DNA from: Dipteris shenzhenensis
Taxonomy: Eukaryota > Polypodiophyta > Polypodiopsida > Gleicheniales
Reading direction: 5' to 3' (one strand)
Length of the DNA stretch: 64,000 bases
Assembly: GCA_047967505.1 (NCBI GenBank)
Contig: CM106541.1
In this document: positions 44,866-54,991 of the stretch, piece after piece
Position numbering within the stretch: the stretch's first letter is position 1
Layout: each line of letters opens with the position of its first letter
The notes under the pieces: model-generated
What the model was told of the DNA's origin: nothing
Seen by the model: the letters and a program-made list of their open reading frames with translations, nothing else
Database searches by the model: none
Made by a program: the position numbers and the translations under genes

Positions 44866-46124
44866 GAAGAATGCATGCAAAAGGTCAGTGTTATATAGAA
44901 TCTTGGCGACTGATGAAGTAGGCGCTTTCGCAGCCTTCTCGGCAAGCCACTTCGGACAATCCTTCTTGCCATGCTCAGCGATGTGGTGGCAATGAAAGCA
45001 GCGATGTTCTTGGTGGTACCGCTTCTGCTCGTCGAGATGTAGATAGCCTCCCGTAATGCCCGCTTTAGCCTTCTCATCCGGAGTCCGCTGCGGGGCTTTG
45101 GAATCTTTCTGGATCTGCTTGGGCTTTCCCCTGTTCAGCATCATCTCTTGATTCTGCGTGAGAGTCAGCGCTTGCTCGTAATCTGGTCGGTCGAAGTTCC
45201 GAATGGTATAACGGATGCTCGTGTCCAATCCTCGAATGAATTGCTTAATCTTGGTGCTCTCCGTCACACCCAACTGCTGCGTCAGCATGATGACCTTGTT
45301 ATTGTATGTCAACACAAAAAAACCATACTGGGAGAGACGAGAGAACTCATCCTCCAAGCTAAGCATATATTGGGATGGGAGAAAACGGGCTTTGAGGTTG
45401 GTCACAAATGTTTAAACGTTGTTGGGTCAGTATGCTTATTAGCCCAATGTCGCCACCAGGTCATCGCCTCACCTATAAGATGAGGGGGTTGCGAGGTGGA
45501 CTTTATCTTGCTCATCTTGAATCCGCGCTAACGGAAAATGAGCTCCAAACTGATGAATAAATTGCAAAATTGAAGAATGGTCACACTTACCATCATACTT
45601 AATAAAATTGGGAGTGACCGAGTGAGTGGCGTTACCTTTGTCGATGACAAAGCTGGGACGGTGATGGCTGCTGCGCTCAAACTTGCTTGCATAGTGGCTA
45701 ACATCTGTTTGTGTTGGAGAAGCATCGTCTCTTGGTCTAGCTTTTGTTGCCTCTCTGCTTGAGCGAGCTCTGTGCGTTGCAGTGTCTCCTCACTTTTGCG
45801 TTCCTCACGCATCAACAAGAGCATTTTTTTGAAATTTGTGGTTCCGCTTTCTTCTAGCGGCTTTTCTACTTCTTTTTCCTCCAGACGTTGTTTTGTCGGG
45901 TCCAGCTGTCTTCTGCTTTCTTCTAGTTGGGATGAATGTTCTTCGAGTTGCTGTAGGAGGATTGGATTCTGCTCTAGAAGGTTCGCCATCACTTCTTGAG
46001 CACTCGGCAGAAGTGTATCTTGTTGGTAGTCTTTCTCCTCTTCAAAGTCTTCAAGGTTAAGTCCTTTTTCTGACCCTTCCATGGCGCTTGATTGTGTGTC
46101 CTTTCCGGATCTCAACACAACCAT
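44866..46124 (-). pseudogene. Ty3/gypsy gag with zinc knuckle
   Basis: Starts 'MVVLRSGKDTQSSAMEG' at 46124. A long Gln/Glu-rich coiled coil follows ('LLQQLEEHSSQLEESRRQLD'). A frameshift near 45600 leads to the capsid-like segment 'SLEDEFSRLSQYGFFVLTYN', 'TESTKIKQFIRGL', 'YTIRNFDRPDYEQALTL'. The zinc knuckle is 'CFHCHHIAEHGKKDC', a perfect CX2CX4HX4C. Gag similarity ends at 'KILYNTDLLHAFFECD', where the CACTA fragment begins. There are also stops between 45405 and 45530. Confidence 0.75.
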
Positions 46125-46158
46125 ACACTTGCGGTAGTCAAGCTGGATACAGACCGAA

Positions 46159-46170
46159 GCTCTGATACCA
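46159..46170 (-). other. Primer-binding site (initiator-Met tRNA)
   Basis: On the minus strand, TGGTATCAGAGC follows the LTR end (...GTTACA) after one base. It complements the 3' end of plant initiator tRNA-Met. Confidence 0.85.
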
Positions 46171-46171
46171 A

Positions 46172-47396
46172 TGTAACATTCAACTGTAATCTGATCGTGT
46201 AATTCACAACAAGACCTTCTTTAAACCGTTAGCGAGGAATTAGCATTGTTTACCATACAAAGAGAAAGGAGATGAGGTTAGAGAGAGAGTAGAGTCGACA
46301 ACCGATTGGGTCCCTGTAACCACTGAGGGTCCCCTCCCCCAACCAGGGAAGAATTTGCTTTATACTTGGAGAATTGAGAAATACAAAGAACACTCTTCGA
46401 GAGAGCACGGAAACACACTTCTGAAGAGCTCATTGTGCACACCCAAAGACGTGAGAGGCAATGCCGACCAATACCGAGACCTTGATGCTGTCCACACTAA
46501 CGTTGTAGGATGCTTCTACAAGGCAATGGAGAGGCTTGTGCTGTCCATTGGAATGCAGGGTTACTGCGTGAGTGAGAGAGTGAAAGCTAGGAGTGATAGA
46601 TCCTATAAGAGAGTTGAGAGATGACTGAAATAAAGAGCTGATAATGAGCTGTGCAAAACTGTAAAAGATAACTTAAAAGAGCTGCTGAAACAGACCCCAA
46701 ACCTTACTCTGTTCGCTGTCCCGACTCCCCGTTTGATGTGCTGCGTGAGCACCTTCCCAGAGGGCTGAACTGATGCCAAAGGCTGAGGCTGGTCAGAAGG
46801 CCACTGGGGGTGAGTGTCAAGCTTTTCAGAGGGGCTGAGGAGGAGCTGTAGGAGGCTGAAGTGCTGGGAGAACTGAATGAGGAAAGAGGGCCTGGAGGCC
46901 CCCTATTTATAGGGCTTTTGGGGCTGGTTGGCTGGTCCCTTGGCCCCATAAAGGCAGCCCTAGGTCCCATAAATGCCAGCCCTAGGCCCCAAAAATGCCA
47001 GCCCAAGGCCCCATAAAGGCAGCCCTAGGCCCCATAAATGTCAGCCTAAGGAGGGGTGCAGGGTAGCCTACTAAGGCAGCCCTTCCCTTGCCATTCTCTT
47101 CACTTGTTCCAGCCCTGAGGGGCCCTAGAAGGGGTCCTATCCTAGGCTGGACCTAATCCTATCCCTAAACCTGAGATGGAAACACTACCCTACGGTTCGC
47201 TAGTGGGTACTAGTGAACAAGGACTGATGTTTTGACTTGACCTAAGGCTGAGAGACTGACTTACGTAGCTTGTGCTTGACTGTCCGTGGACAAGGGATCA
47301 CAGCATACGACAAAAACTCCTATTAGAGAACTATTACGCACTTGTCAATATAGCCAGTGTGTCACTTTGCACCCAAGTGCAGGGGTGCATGTGACA
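46172..47396 (-). mobile_element. 5' LTR of gypsy copy 1
   Basis: In minus sense it runs from TGTCACATGCAC (47396) to ...GAATGTTACA (46172), with TG...CA ends. A TATA box 'CCTATAAATAGGGGGCC' lies near 46905, downstream (minus sense) of a 22-bp repeat array. A second TATA-like 'AGTATAAAGC' is near 46360. The inner end is fixed by the primer-binding site. The outer end is inferred from TG and from similarity to the start of the other gypsy LTR (TGTCACGGGG). Confidence 0.55.
46941..47050. repeat. 22-bp minisatellite, 5 copies, in LTR U3
   Basis: Five head-to-tail units based on 'ggccccataaaggcagccct' occupy exactly 110 bp upstream (minus sense) of the TATA box. This placement is typical of LTR enhancer repeats. 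Confidence 0.88.
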
Positions 47397-50167
47397 GCAA
47401 AAAAGCCAGCATGAATGCTTAGTCCCTTCCAGGGACAAAAGGAGGCAATCTTATGAAAGTGTTACTAGATCTATGAACTTGGGGAACTTAAGATTAGTCC
47501 CATATGCAAATACGGTTACAACGACGAACTGGATATATAAGGCTTAAGTGGTGTTAGAGAATACAAGAGAGGGTATGTGCAGTGGAAGCTAACCCAAGAG
47601 AGAGAGTTTTTGATCCGAGGAACTGACACAGTGGTATATTCAAATCCAAACTTCTTGTCCTTAGTGTGTACTTCAATAGATATGCAGACAGTAAATAGAC
47701 AGCGCTCAAAAGAGAGATGTAGAACCAGCAAAGTATATGCCTGTCCAATGTGGACACAATGCCCAGTATACCACCTTGTATTAGTGGATGCTGACTAGAC
47801 GTGTAGCCCTGTTCATACAAGGCTGTTCTCCTACCCTTGGCACTTCTAAAACACTAGGGCTCTTCTAGAGCTTGAGTGGGCCTCGTATGTGTGCCCTGCA
47901 ATCACCCCTCCTTGCTGCTCTTATGAACAGCCAATTCCAAGGTAGTGCTTGTTATGTTTCCTTGATCTCGCTGCTGCTCTGAATGCAGCCTTCGCAGAAT
48001 CACAAGTTCCCTCTGTGATCCCATCTTCCTTGCTGCTGTGAGGGCCAATGGTGAAGACTTATGAGCTCCTTGTATGTTGCACTCAGCCACTTCCCTTGCG
48101 GTCTCTGTATCCTCCGGGAGGGCACATTGAAGCAGGCTGGAATGCTCCCAAAATTTGCTCATCAAATGGATGGTTTGAGTCATGGAATAGCTCCCGTTTA
48201 TAGGCTGGAGTCCCAGCCCTAAAAGCAGCCAACTGTAAAAGCTGACCCACCAGTCTGTAGATCTGACTGGGTCTGCTGCAGTTTACTGCCCAGTCTGGTC
48301 ACATGGCAGCCTGCCACTGGCCCAGACTCATCCGGCCTGATTCCAGCGCAGGCCTTTTCCCTGGCCAGAACTGCTCTCCAATCAGTTGCAATCTTGGTCC
48401 TGCTTCCCTGGCTTCATGTTGGACCTGTTCAACTCCTTTATGTGTGTGTCGAAGTAGGCCTCCAGTTCCGTGTGTTGCTCCTTAGGCGTCACAAGGTTGC
48501 CTTTTTCCAAAATCAATCTCATCAACCTCTCCATGAGAGGCTCTGTAGAGGATATTTGCTGGCAAAACAGGTCCAATATCTCTGCTGTTGTTTCAAGGTA
48601 ATCTGTAGCTCTCCTTCCCAACCTCTGCTCGGCCCAGGGTGATTGGCTCTTCTGTTGTGACAGTCCTAGGAGCATGAAATGTCATCATCATTTATTTGAT
48701 GCAGGTAACAGATGTCAGGTGAGTGTCATCTGAAAGCTGGTTGTAAGTAGGCTCCTTCCCAACCTGTGCTCGGCCCAGGGTGATTGGCCCTGGTTGGACG
48801 AGAAGTAATCACATGCCAGGTTGCAATGTAGTAGGGGATCTGTCCCAGATCTTCCCTGTCCCCCAGGTCAAACTGCTGGTCAGTTTGTATAGAAAACAAC
48901 TATAGTTTGAGGGATACAATACAACCCTTCCTATTTCATCCACACCTCATCCTTTCTTTCAGGATATGTGAAGGCTATAAACTTTGATGGGGAGGACATG
49001 GTTTGCATCATTGGACACTCTTTGCTTGGTCTTGTTTGGGGCAGCATCTTGCAAAAATATGTCTATTTGTCTCATGTGCATCTGCAGCCCAAGCTGCAGC
49101 AGTACAACAGTACAGGACAGCAGGCAGCTGTCTGCAGACAGGCGCAGACACCAGGACTAATCACAGGCTGTCAGGTGGAAGGTCGAGTCAACAAAAGCAG
49201 TTTAGCAGCCAAATCAGCAGGTTGGCAGTCCACATCAGCAAGTCGGCATTGTTCAGAGCAGGTTGGGTCAGTCTGGCATCTGGAAGGCCACAGACTAGAT
49301 CGGCCTGTCAGCAGCCTCCCAGTGAAGCAGAAGCTCTCCAAGATTCCCTCCTTCAGCAAGAGCCTCCAGTGTTGGCTTTACCTCCAGAAGCATGCCTCAG
49401 GCCATCAGCAGCCCCAGCAGTACCTGTACCACTCTCAAGAGCAGCAACACAGCATCAACTTCAGCAGATCTCAGCTATAGCAATAGCCAACAGTCTTCGA
49501 GCAACAGCAGATGTAGCAGCCTTTCCAGCAGCAGCCCTTGTAGCCTCTACAGGATCCATCCTCCAATGTGGACAGATCAGCCATAGTTTCGTCAGCATAG
49601 CCTTGTCATAGCCTAGGCCATGGATAGCTTCACAGCCTCACCTTAGCCTTGCAGTGGGACCAAGACAAGCCCTCTTCAATCAGGAAGAACATATGTACAG
49701 GGGTGTATTACTGGCCATTGCCAAGCCCCAACAGAAAGCAACAAAGCTAGTGTCCACAGCCATCTCTCTCTCTCTCTCTCTCTCTCTTAAATAATGTCTA
49801 AATCTCCAACCCTTGGTTCAAGGCCTGCTCCTTCCTGCCATGGGTATCCTTGGCAATTCCAACCCTTGGTTCAAGGCCTGCTCCTTCCTGCCATGGGTAT
49901 CCTTGGCTCCTTCCTGCCATGGGTATCCTTGGCAATTCTAAATCTCCAACCCTTGGTTCAAGGCCTGCTCCTTCCTGCCATGGGTATCCTTGGCAATTCC
50001 AAAAAACAAATTTTAATTATATCCAAGATGTGCATGGTCCCGTAGGCCGCCTCTCCCAAATTTTTTGAGAGGGAGAAGGGTCGACATGTGCAAGAGGGGG
50101 TTCCGTATTTTTGCTGCTAAATTTTCGCTTTGCAAGCTTTGATTCCCTTGCGTTCTAGGTATTCCAG
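47397..50167. other. Unassigned repeat-like region between two gypsy elements
   Basis: No recognised gene. Two minus-strand open frames (48382-48675 and 47902-48183, same frame) and two overlapping Gln/Ser-rich plus frames (48968-49611) have no known motifs. The phrase 'ctcggcccagggtgattggc' recurs near 48630 and 48770. It contains a (CT)n run at 49763-49788 and the minisatellite at 49806. Confidence 0.4.
49806..49999. repeat. 53-bp minisatellite
   Basis: Copies start 'ccaacccttggttcaaggcc' at 49806, 49859 and 49946, with a partial copy near 49907. They are nearly identical, so the array is recent. Confidence 0.92.
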
Positions 50168-51140
50168 GCCAACGACAGGGCATCCAACCTAGCAGGAACT
50201 CGGTAGGAGTGGCAGTAGCATAGAGTAGAAAGAGAAGATGAGAATTCAGCCAACAGAAAGAGCTTGTTTCAGCCTGAAACAGCTCGACAAGTAGGTTGAA
50301 TAGCGGACAACAAACTCTGGTAGGAGGGAGCTGCCTATGAGTGTCTTCGAGTACCAGAAAAGATAAGAAAAGAGAGTGTCCAGCAAGCTGTAGCAAATCC
50401 GCCATAAATGCGTCCTCTAGAATGGAGTTTTCAGCCCACAAACACCTCATAACTCAGTGTGCCTTGCACCAGACAGAGGCCAGGTGTAAGGCGTCCAAGA
50501 ATATGGCCTCAGATGTAGGAAAGAAGAACTTCTGTCGTGAAGAAAGTTAAGAAAAGCTGCAAAAGTGGCCCAGAATGAAGGCATCGAGGTCCAAGAAGCA
50601 TGCCAGCAGCAGAGAGCACCAAGGGGAGGAGAACTGTCGCGAAGAAAGCTCGAAAATCCACTTCAGCCAGCAAGAGGAGAGCTGCAGAAATCCGCCATGT
50701 TGAGAATGAAGCTGCCCTGGTAGGGGAGAAGTCTCAAATCAGCAAGGAAGGGAAAGGAAGGGCTCCAGGGACTTCCAGGGGTGACACCTCGGTGCCACAA
50801 GGCAAGCAGAGAAGCCACATGCAGACACATGTACAAAATGAGGCGTTGGATTTTAATGCCTGTAGGGGGTCATATGGCACACCATGACCCTAATGTTTGG
50901 GAACCAATGACCCTAGTTTGTAGGATCTCTAGGGGGTCAGTTTTTAAAGAATGACCCCATCGAACCAAACCAATGACCTTAGAAATTGAAACTACTCTAA
51001 TAGCACTAAGAGTTGCACTTATTGCACATGAAATCATAGGTACGTTTTGGGCATTAACTAAGGTCCCTAGCTTGGTACCCTAGGCTAAATTCAGTGATAG
51101 TTAGTTTAGACACTTCACCATCACCCATGTCCCCGTGACA
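50168..51140 (-). mobile_element. 3' LTR of gypsy copy 2, truncated
   Basis: Begins (minus sense) TGTCACGGGGACATGGG at 51140 and matches the 5' LTR down to 50168, where similarity stops. About 510 bp present in the other LTR (54992-55502) are missing. Confidence 0.8.
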
Positions 51141-51154
51141 TACCCCCCCTCTTC
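51141..51154 (-). other. Polypurine tract
   Basis: GAAGAGGGGGGGTA directly precedes the 3' LTR start (minus sense), as expected for the plus-strand primer of reverse transcription. Confidence 0.85.
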
Positions 51155-51558
51155 AAACAGCAAACTATCTTGTTTGCTGTCCCAAAATTACAACAAATAG
51201 AAAAGGGTGTCACAATAAGCATAAACAGCCCATAATCAATAGTACAACGTCGCATATAAGTACCAAAAATACAATGTACATACAACAGGATTGCAGATCC
51301 ATCCGGATGGCAGTGTATCAACCAATTGGATTGTCATGATCACTCATCATAGAAGTCTCACGGTAGAAACACTGTCAGCATTAGTGCCTGGGGTGAAACC
51401 GCAGTGTCACCAAGTGGCCTCTATATATCCTGTGAGCCTGTCTGCACTGTGGGCGTGGAGGTGCTTCCCCCCCCCAATGAGCATCCGGTAATGCCCCAGA
51501 CATGTGCTCTGTTGAACCGGCAAGAGTTGCTACCGTAGTAGGCTCGAGGCCAAATGCT

Positions 51559-52807
51559 TCAAGGTAGAGCTGTAAAACCTGTGGTGAATCTGCCAACAAC
51601 ACTATTGCCGCTTGCATAACATTGAAGAACAAAAGGCTTTCGCAAGTCTAGCAAAATGATGACAGGATCAGAGCATAGCTTTTCTTTCGGCTCATTAAAT
51701 GCTGCAATTTCTTTCTTCCCCCAACTGAAAAGCACTGCCTTCTTCTGCAAAGCATGTAAGGGTGAAGCTATCACATTGAAGAACAAAAGGCTTTCGCAAG
51801 TCTGGCAAAATGATGACAAGATTAGAGCATAGCTTTTCTTTCAGCTCATTAAATGCTGCAATTTCTTTCTTCCCCCAATGGAAAAGAACTGCCTTCTTCT
51901 GCAAAGCATGTAAGGGTGAAGCTATCTCAGCAAAATAGTGAATGAAGCGCCTGTAGTATGAACACAAGCCAAGAAAACTACGGATTTCATGTAGGTTCTT
52001 CAATGGAGGCCAATTCTTGATTGCCTCTATCTTGGCAGGGTCCATCCTCACTCCATCTCGTGAGATGATGTGTCCCAATAAATGTATCTCTCATGAGGAA
52101 CTCACTCTTCTTTGTGTTGACTAGCAACTTGTGTTTCCTGAGTTCTGCAAATACAATTGCCAAGTGTTGCTTATGCTCCTCTTCATCTTTCGAGTGCACA
52201 ATTATGTCATCAAAGAGTGTACCCACAAACTTCCTGTGCTCTCTGAAAATGCGATCCATCATGCAATTGAAGGTAGCAGGAGCATTAGTCAAACCAAATG
52301 GCATGACAAGAAACTCATAAAGCCCAAAAGTGGTCCTGAAGGCAGTCTTATGTACATCTTCAGGCCTAATTCGTATTTGATGGTAACCACTCTTCAAGTC
52401 AATGCGACTGAAATGGCTGATCCCTCTAATCGATCCAAGATGCCATCGATGCGTGGAATAGGAAATTGATTCTTGATTGAGATCTTATTCAAAGCCCTGT
52501 AGTCACTACACATTCTCCAAGATCCATCCTTCTTCTGCACAAGTAGGACGGGAGAACAATATGGAAAAGAGCTTGGCTGAATCAGCCCCTTCTGTAACAA
52601 TTCATTCACCTGACACATGATCTCCTCCTGCTGTGCCGCACTCACCCTGTATGGTGCTTGGTTAGGTGGAGAACTGCCAGGAATGATGTCAATGGTACGA
52701 TCTTTTGGCCTTTCAGGAGGTAACTCCTCTGGGAGTTCATTTGAAAAACAATCTTGAAACTGAAATAAAAACTCAGTTTGCCGTTTTTCCATCTTTTTCT
52801 TTGACAA
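51559..52807 (-). pseudogene. Ty3/gypsy reverse transcriptase and start of RNase H
   Basis: RT runs through 'ELPEELPPERPKDRTIDIIP', 'LVQKKDGSWRMCSDYRALNK', 'MKSGYHQIRIRPEDVHKTAF', 'MPFGLTNAPATFNCMMDRIF', 'TLFDDIIVHSKDEEEH' (catalytic DD kept) and 'RSFLGLCSYYRRFI'. RNase H begins at 'PDLRKPFVLQCD' and is lost after 'ASGNSVVGRFTTGF'. Frameshifts near 52395 and 52080 break the frame. A 154-bp tandem duplication (51620-51773 and 51774-51930) repeats the 'ASPLHALQKKAVLF...FVLQC' segment. It is better preserved than copy 1. Confidence 0.85.
51620..51930. repeat. 154-bp tandem duplication in the RT/RNase H region
   Basis: Two adjacent copies start 'cattgaagaacaaaaggctt' at 51620 and 51774 and differ at about eight positions. 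Confidence 0.92.
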
Positions 52808-52952
52808 AAAGTCAAATACGCTGAAAGGTGCTTTTTCATTACAGAAGAAATCGCCGAAGCGGATACAACTGGGACCGATTCTCCCTTCGAGTTTACATCT
52901 ATGACTTGGGTTTTACCCCTATAAGTCAAGGTAAGCTTCTTATCATGTGTAT

Positions 52953-54883
52953 CTATGATAGCATGCACACGGTACATCCAAGGCATCCCCGCAAAACATC
53001 ACACTCAGGTAAAGGCATCACATAGAAATCCTCATAGTCCACATATCCTTGAATGTGAATTCGTAGCTTCTGTATGATAGGAGTGACAGGGGTACTAAGC
53101 TCCGGATCAGCCATGTCGACCTCACAAAGTGGACCAATCTCCTCTGGTTGAAGACCCAACTGAGCTGCAAGTTCAAGAGTAAAAAAATTTTCTTTAGCTC
53201 CTGAATCAAAGAAGTACAGACAATGCTGATCCTGTAGCTTGCCCCATGCTCTGCACATCTCTGTCTTCTTCTCATCATGCTCACCCCCAATGATGTCAGG
53301 TATGTGGCCAGCACTTGGCCTGGGTTTCTTGCCTCTGGGGTCCTCTCTAGTGCCTTGAATAGAATCAGCTCGAGTTGCTGCAGGTTCTTTCCTCTTCTTG
53401 TTAGGACAATCTGCTGCCCTATGACCCGTCTCTTTGCAAAGAAAACACCTCCCTTCAGCCAACAACTTGTTCCTCTTTTTAGGAGTGAGAGAAGAGGGCT
53501 GCTGTTTTCTCCTTTGTCGTGCCACAAACTTCGATTTAAGAGGGACTTTTCCAGCTTGCTGTGGTTTCTTTGGCTCCTCCTTGAAGTTGCTTTTGAAACC
53601 TGAGACTTTGCCCTGCATGAGTGAGTAAGATGTGTTGGCATTCTCGATCAATTGTGACATGCTGGAAATGTGTGTCTTGGTGCTATAGTCCCTCAACTCT
53701 TTGGGAAGACTACAACAATACTTTTCAGCCTGCTCTGAAATGGGGACTGTTTTGTAAGAGCTCATAGGTAGAAGCGTGTCCCAAAACTTCTTGTTGTAAT
53801 CTTCTAGATTCTTGCATTCCCTAGCATTCAAGTTATGCCATTGAGTCATGACATCCACTTCAAAAGTAGTGCTAAGCCATGCGGCTAAGAATGCCTTTTT
53901 AAATTCAACCCATGTAGCAAGTGTTTGGCCTTGAAGGAGAAGGTTAGACCACCATTGCATGGCATTACCCTTAAGGAATGTGGCTGCCTTCCTGATTTTC
54001 GAGGACTCTCTGAAGTACCCACCAGCAAAAGCCAAGTCAAATTGCTGCAAGAAAGTAAGAGCCTTCATCCTATTTGTATGACCATTGAAGGTCTCAAACT
54101 TCACTGCTGCCCCCCCTTCCTTGTAATCCTTCATCTTGAGCCTGGGCTCCAACTGATCATAGCGAGGGGGCTGCAAATAAAGAGGCTGCTGTCTTTGGGG
54201 TCCTTCTGGATCTTGAAGAACACCCCCCACAGTTGGGTTTGGAGGCACAGGTGGTACTGGCTGATTGTGTGACATCATGGGACTGCCTCCCTGCAGTCTA
54301 GACTGTATCCCCACATTAGCATACAAAGAATTTGGGGCTGGCTGTGAGGTCATGGCTTGAAATATGGATCCTCCTCCAAAGTGTGTAGGCTGAACCACAT
54401 ACTGTGGTTGGGCTTGCTGCCCTTGCTGCACATTCTGAGCATTGCTACCATGCTCATTCCCATTTGGTCCCTGCCTCTGTGGCATTGCAAGTGGCTGTAC
54501 CATTGGTGTCGGTGGCTCTGGTAGTGGCTGTCCCACATGCATCTGTGGACCCTGAATGGGTTGTGCCTCTGCCCTCGGCATCAAAGCTAGTTTATGCACA
54601 ATCTCAGCAAAGCTCTGAGTGAGCTGAGTCAAAACTTGCAACACAGAAGCCATCTATGTTTGCATTACTGCCATAGCATTGCTTGTACACTTGGGTCAAC
54701 ACCCAATGCAACTGTACCCACAGGATTTTGCGCTTGCGGAGCTGGCTTCCCCAATGCATCAACCTGAACATTCTACCCTTCATGGGTTGCATCTTGCACT
54801 CTTATTCCGGGGTGTGCTCCCCTTATCTGTGGCTCTGGTTCAGACTCTGAGTCTGCATCATAACCAAGCCTTATATGCTCCAT
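52953..54883 (-). pseudogene. Ty3/gypsy gag-protease, nearly intact
   Basis: The predicted start ATG is at 54883 ('MEHIRLGYDADSESEPEPQ'). A TAG near 54780 and a frameshift near 54660 precede a 566-codon open frame. That frame holds a Gln/Pro-rich N-terminus and the capsid region 'FLQQFDLAFAGGYFRESSKI...MQWWSNLL', then the zinc knuckle 'CFLCKETGHRAADC' (CX2CX4HX4C) and an aspartic protease with 'YFFDSGAKENFF' (active-site DSG kept). A shift just after 'ECDVLRG' continues as 'MPWMYRVHAIIDT', the protease end, at about 52986. Gag builds the particle and the protease cleaves the polyprotein. Confidence 0.85.
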
Positions 54884-54971
54884 ATCCAAAAGCAATAGAT
54901 AGCTGTACCAAAATCAGCAACTGCTCTCTCTACCCAAGCTGCCGAGGGACTCCTCTGGATGATTTGATGAG

Positions 54972-54990
54972 GGTCTCGGCTACGGAACCA
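54972..54990 (-). other. Candidate primer-binding site of gypsy copy 2
   Basis: TGGTTCCGTAGCCGAGACC (minus sense) lies one base inside the LTR end ...CAATTACA. It starts TGG as required but is not the common initiator-Met type. The matching tRNA was not identified. Confidence 0.5.
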
Positions 54991-54991
54991 C

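Larger units (their letters stand above)
41012..47396 (-). mobile_element. Ty3/gypsy retrotransposon (copy 1), rearranged
   Basis: Reading on the minus strand, the order is LTR (47396-46172), primer-binding site, gag (46124-44866), protease, RT and integrase core, the standard Ty3/gypsy order. It is interrupted by a CACTA fragment between gag and protease. A foreign block replaces the end of RT and RNase H. No 3' LTR was found. All coding parts carry stops or frameshifts, so it is dead. Confidence 0.75.

Noticed and set aside
48968-49611. Two overlapping Gln/Ser/Ala-rich plus-strand open frames of 170 and 202 codons
   Set aside because: They overlap in different frames over CAG-rich DNA and show no domain. 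They are more likely chance frames in repeat DNA.
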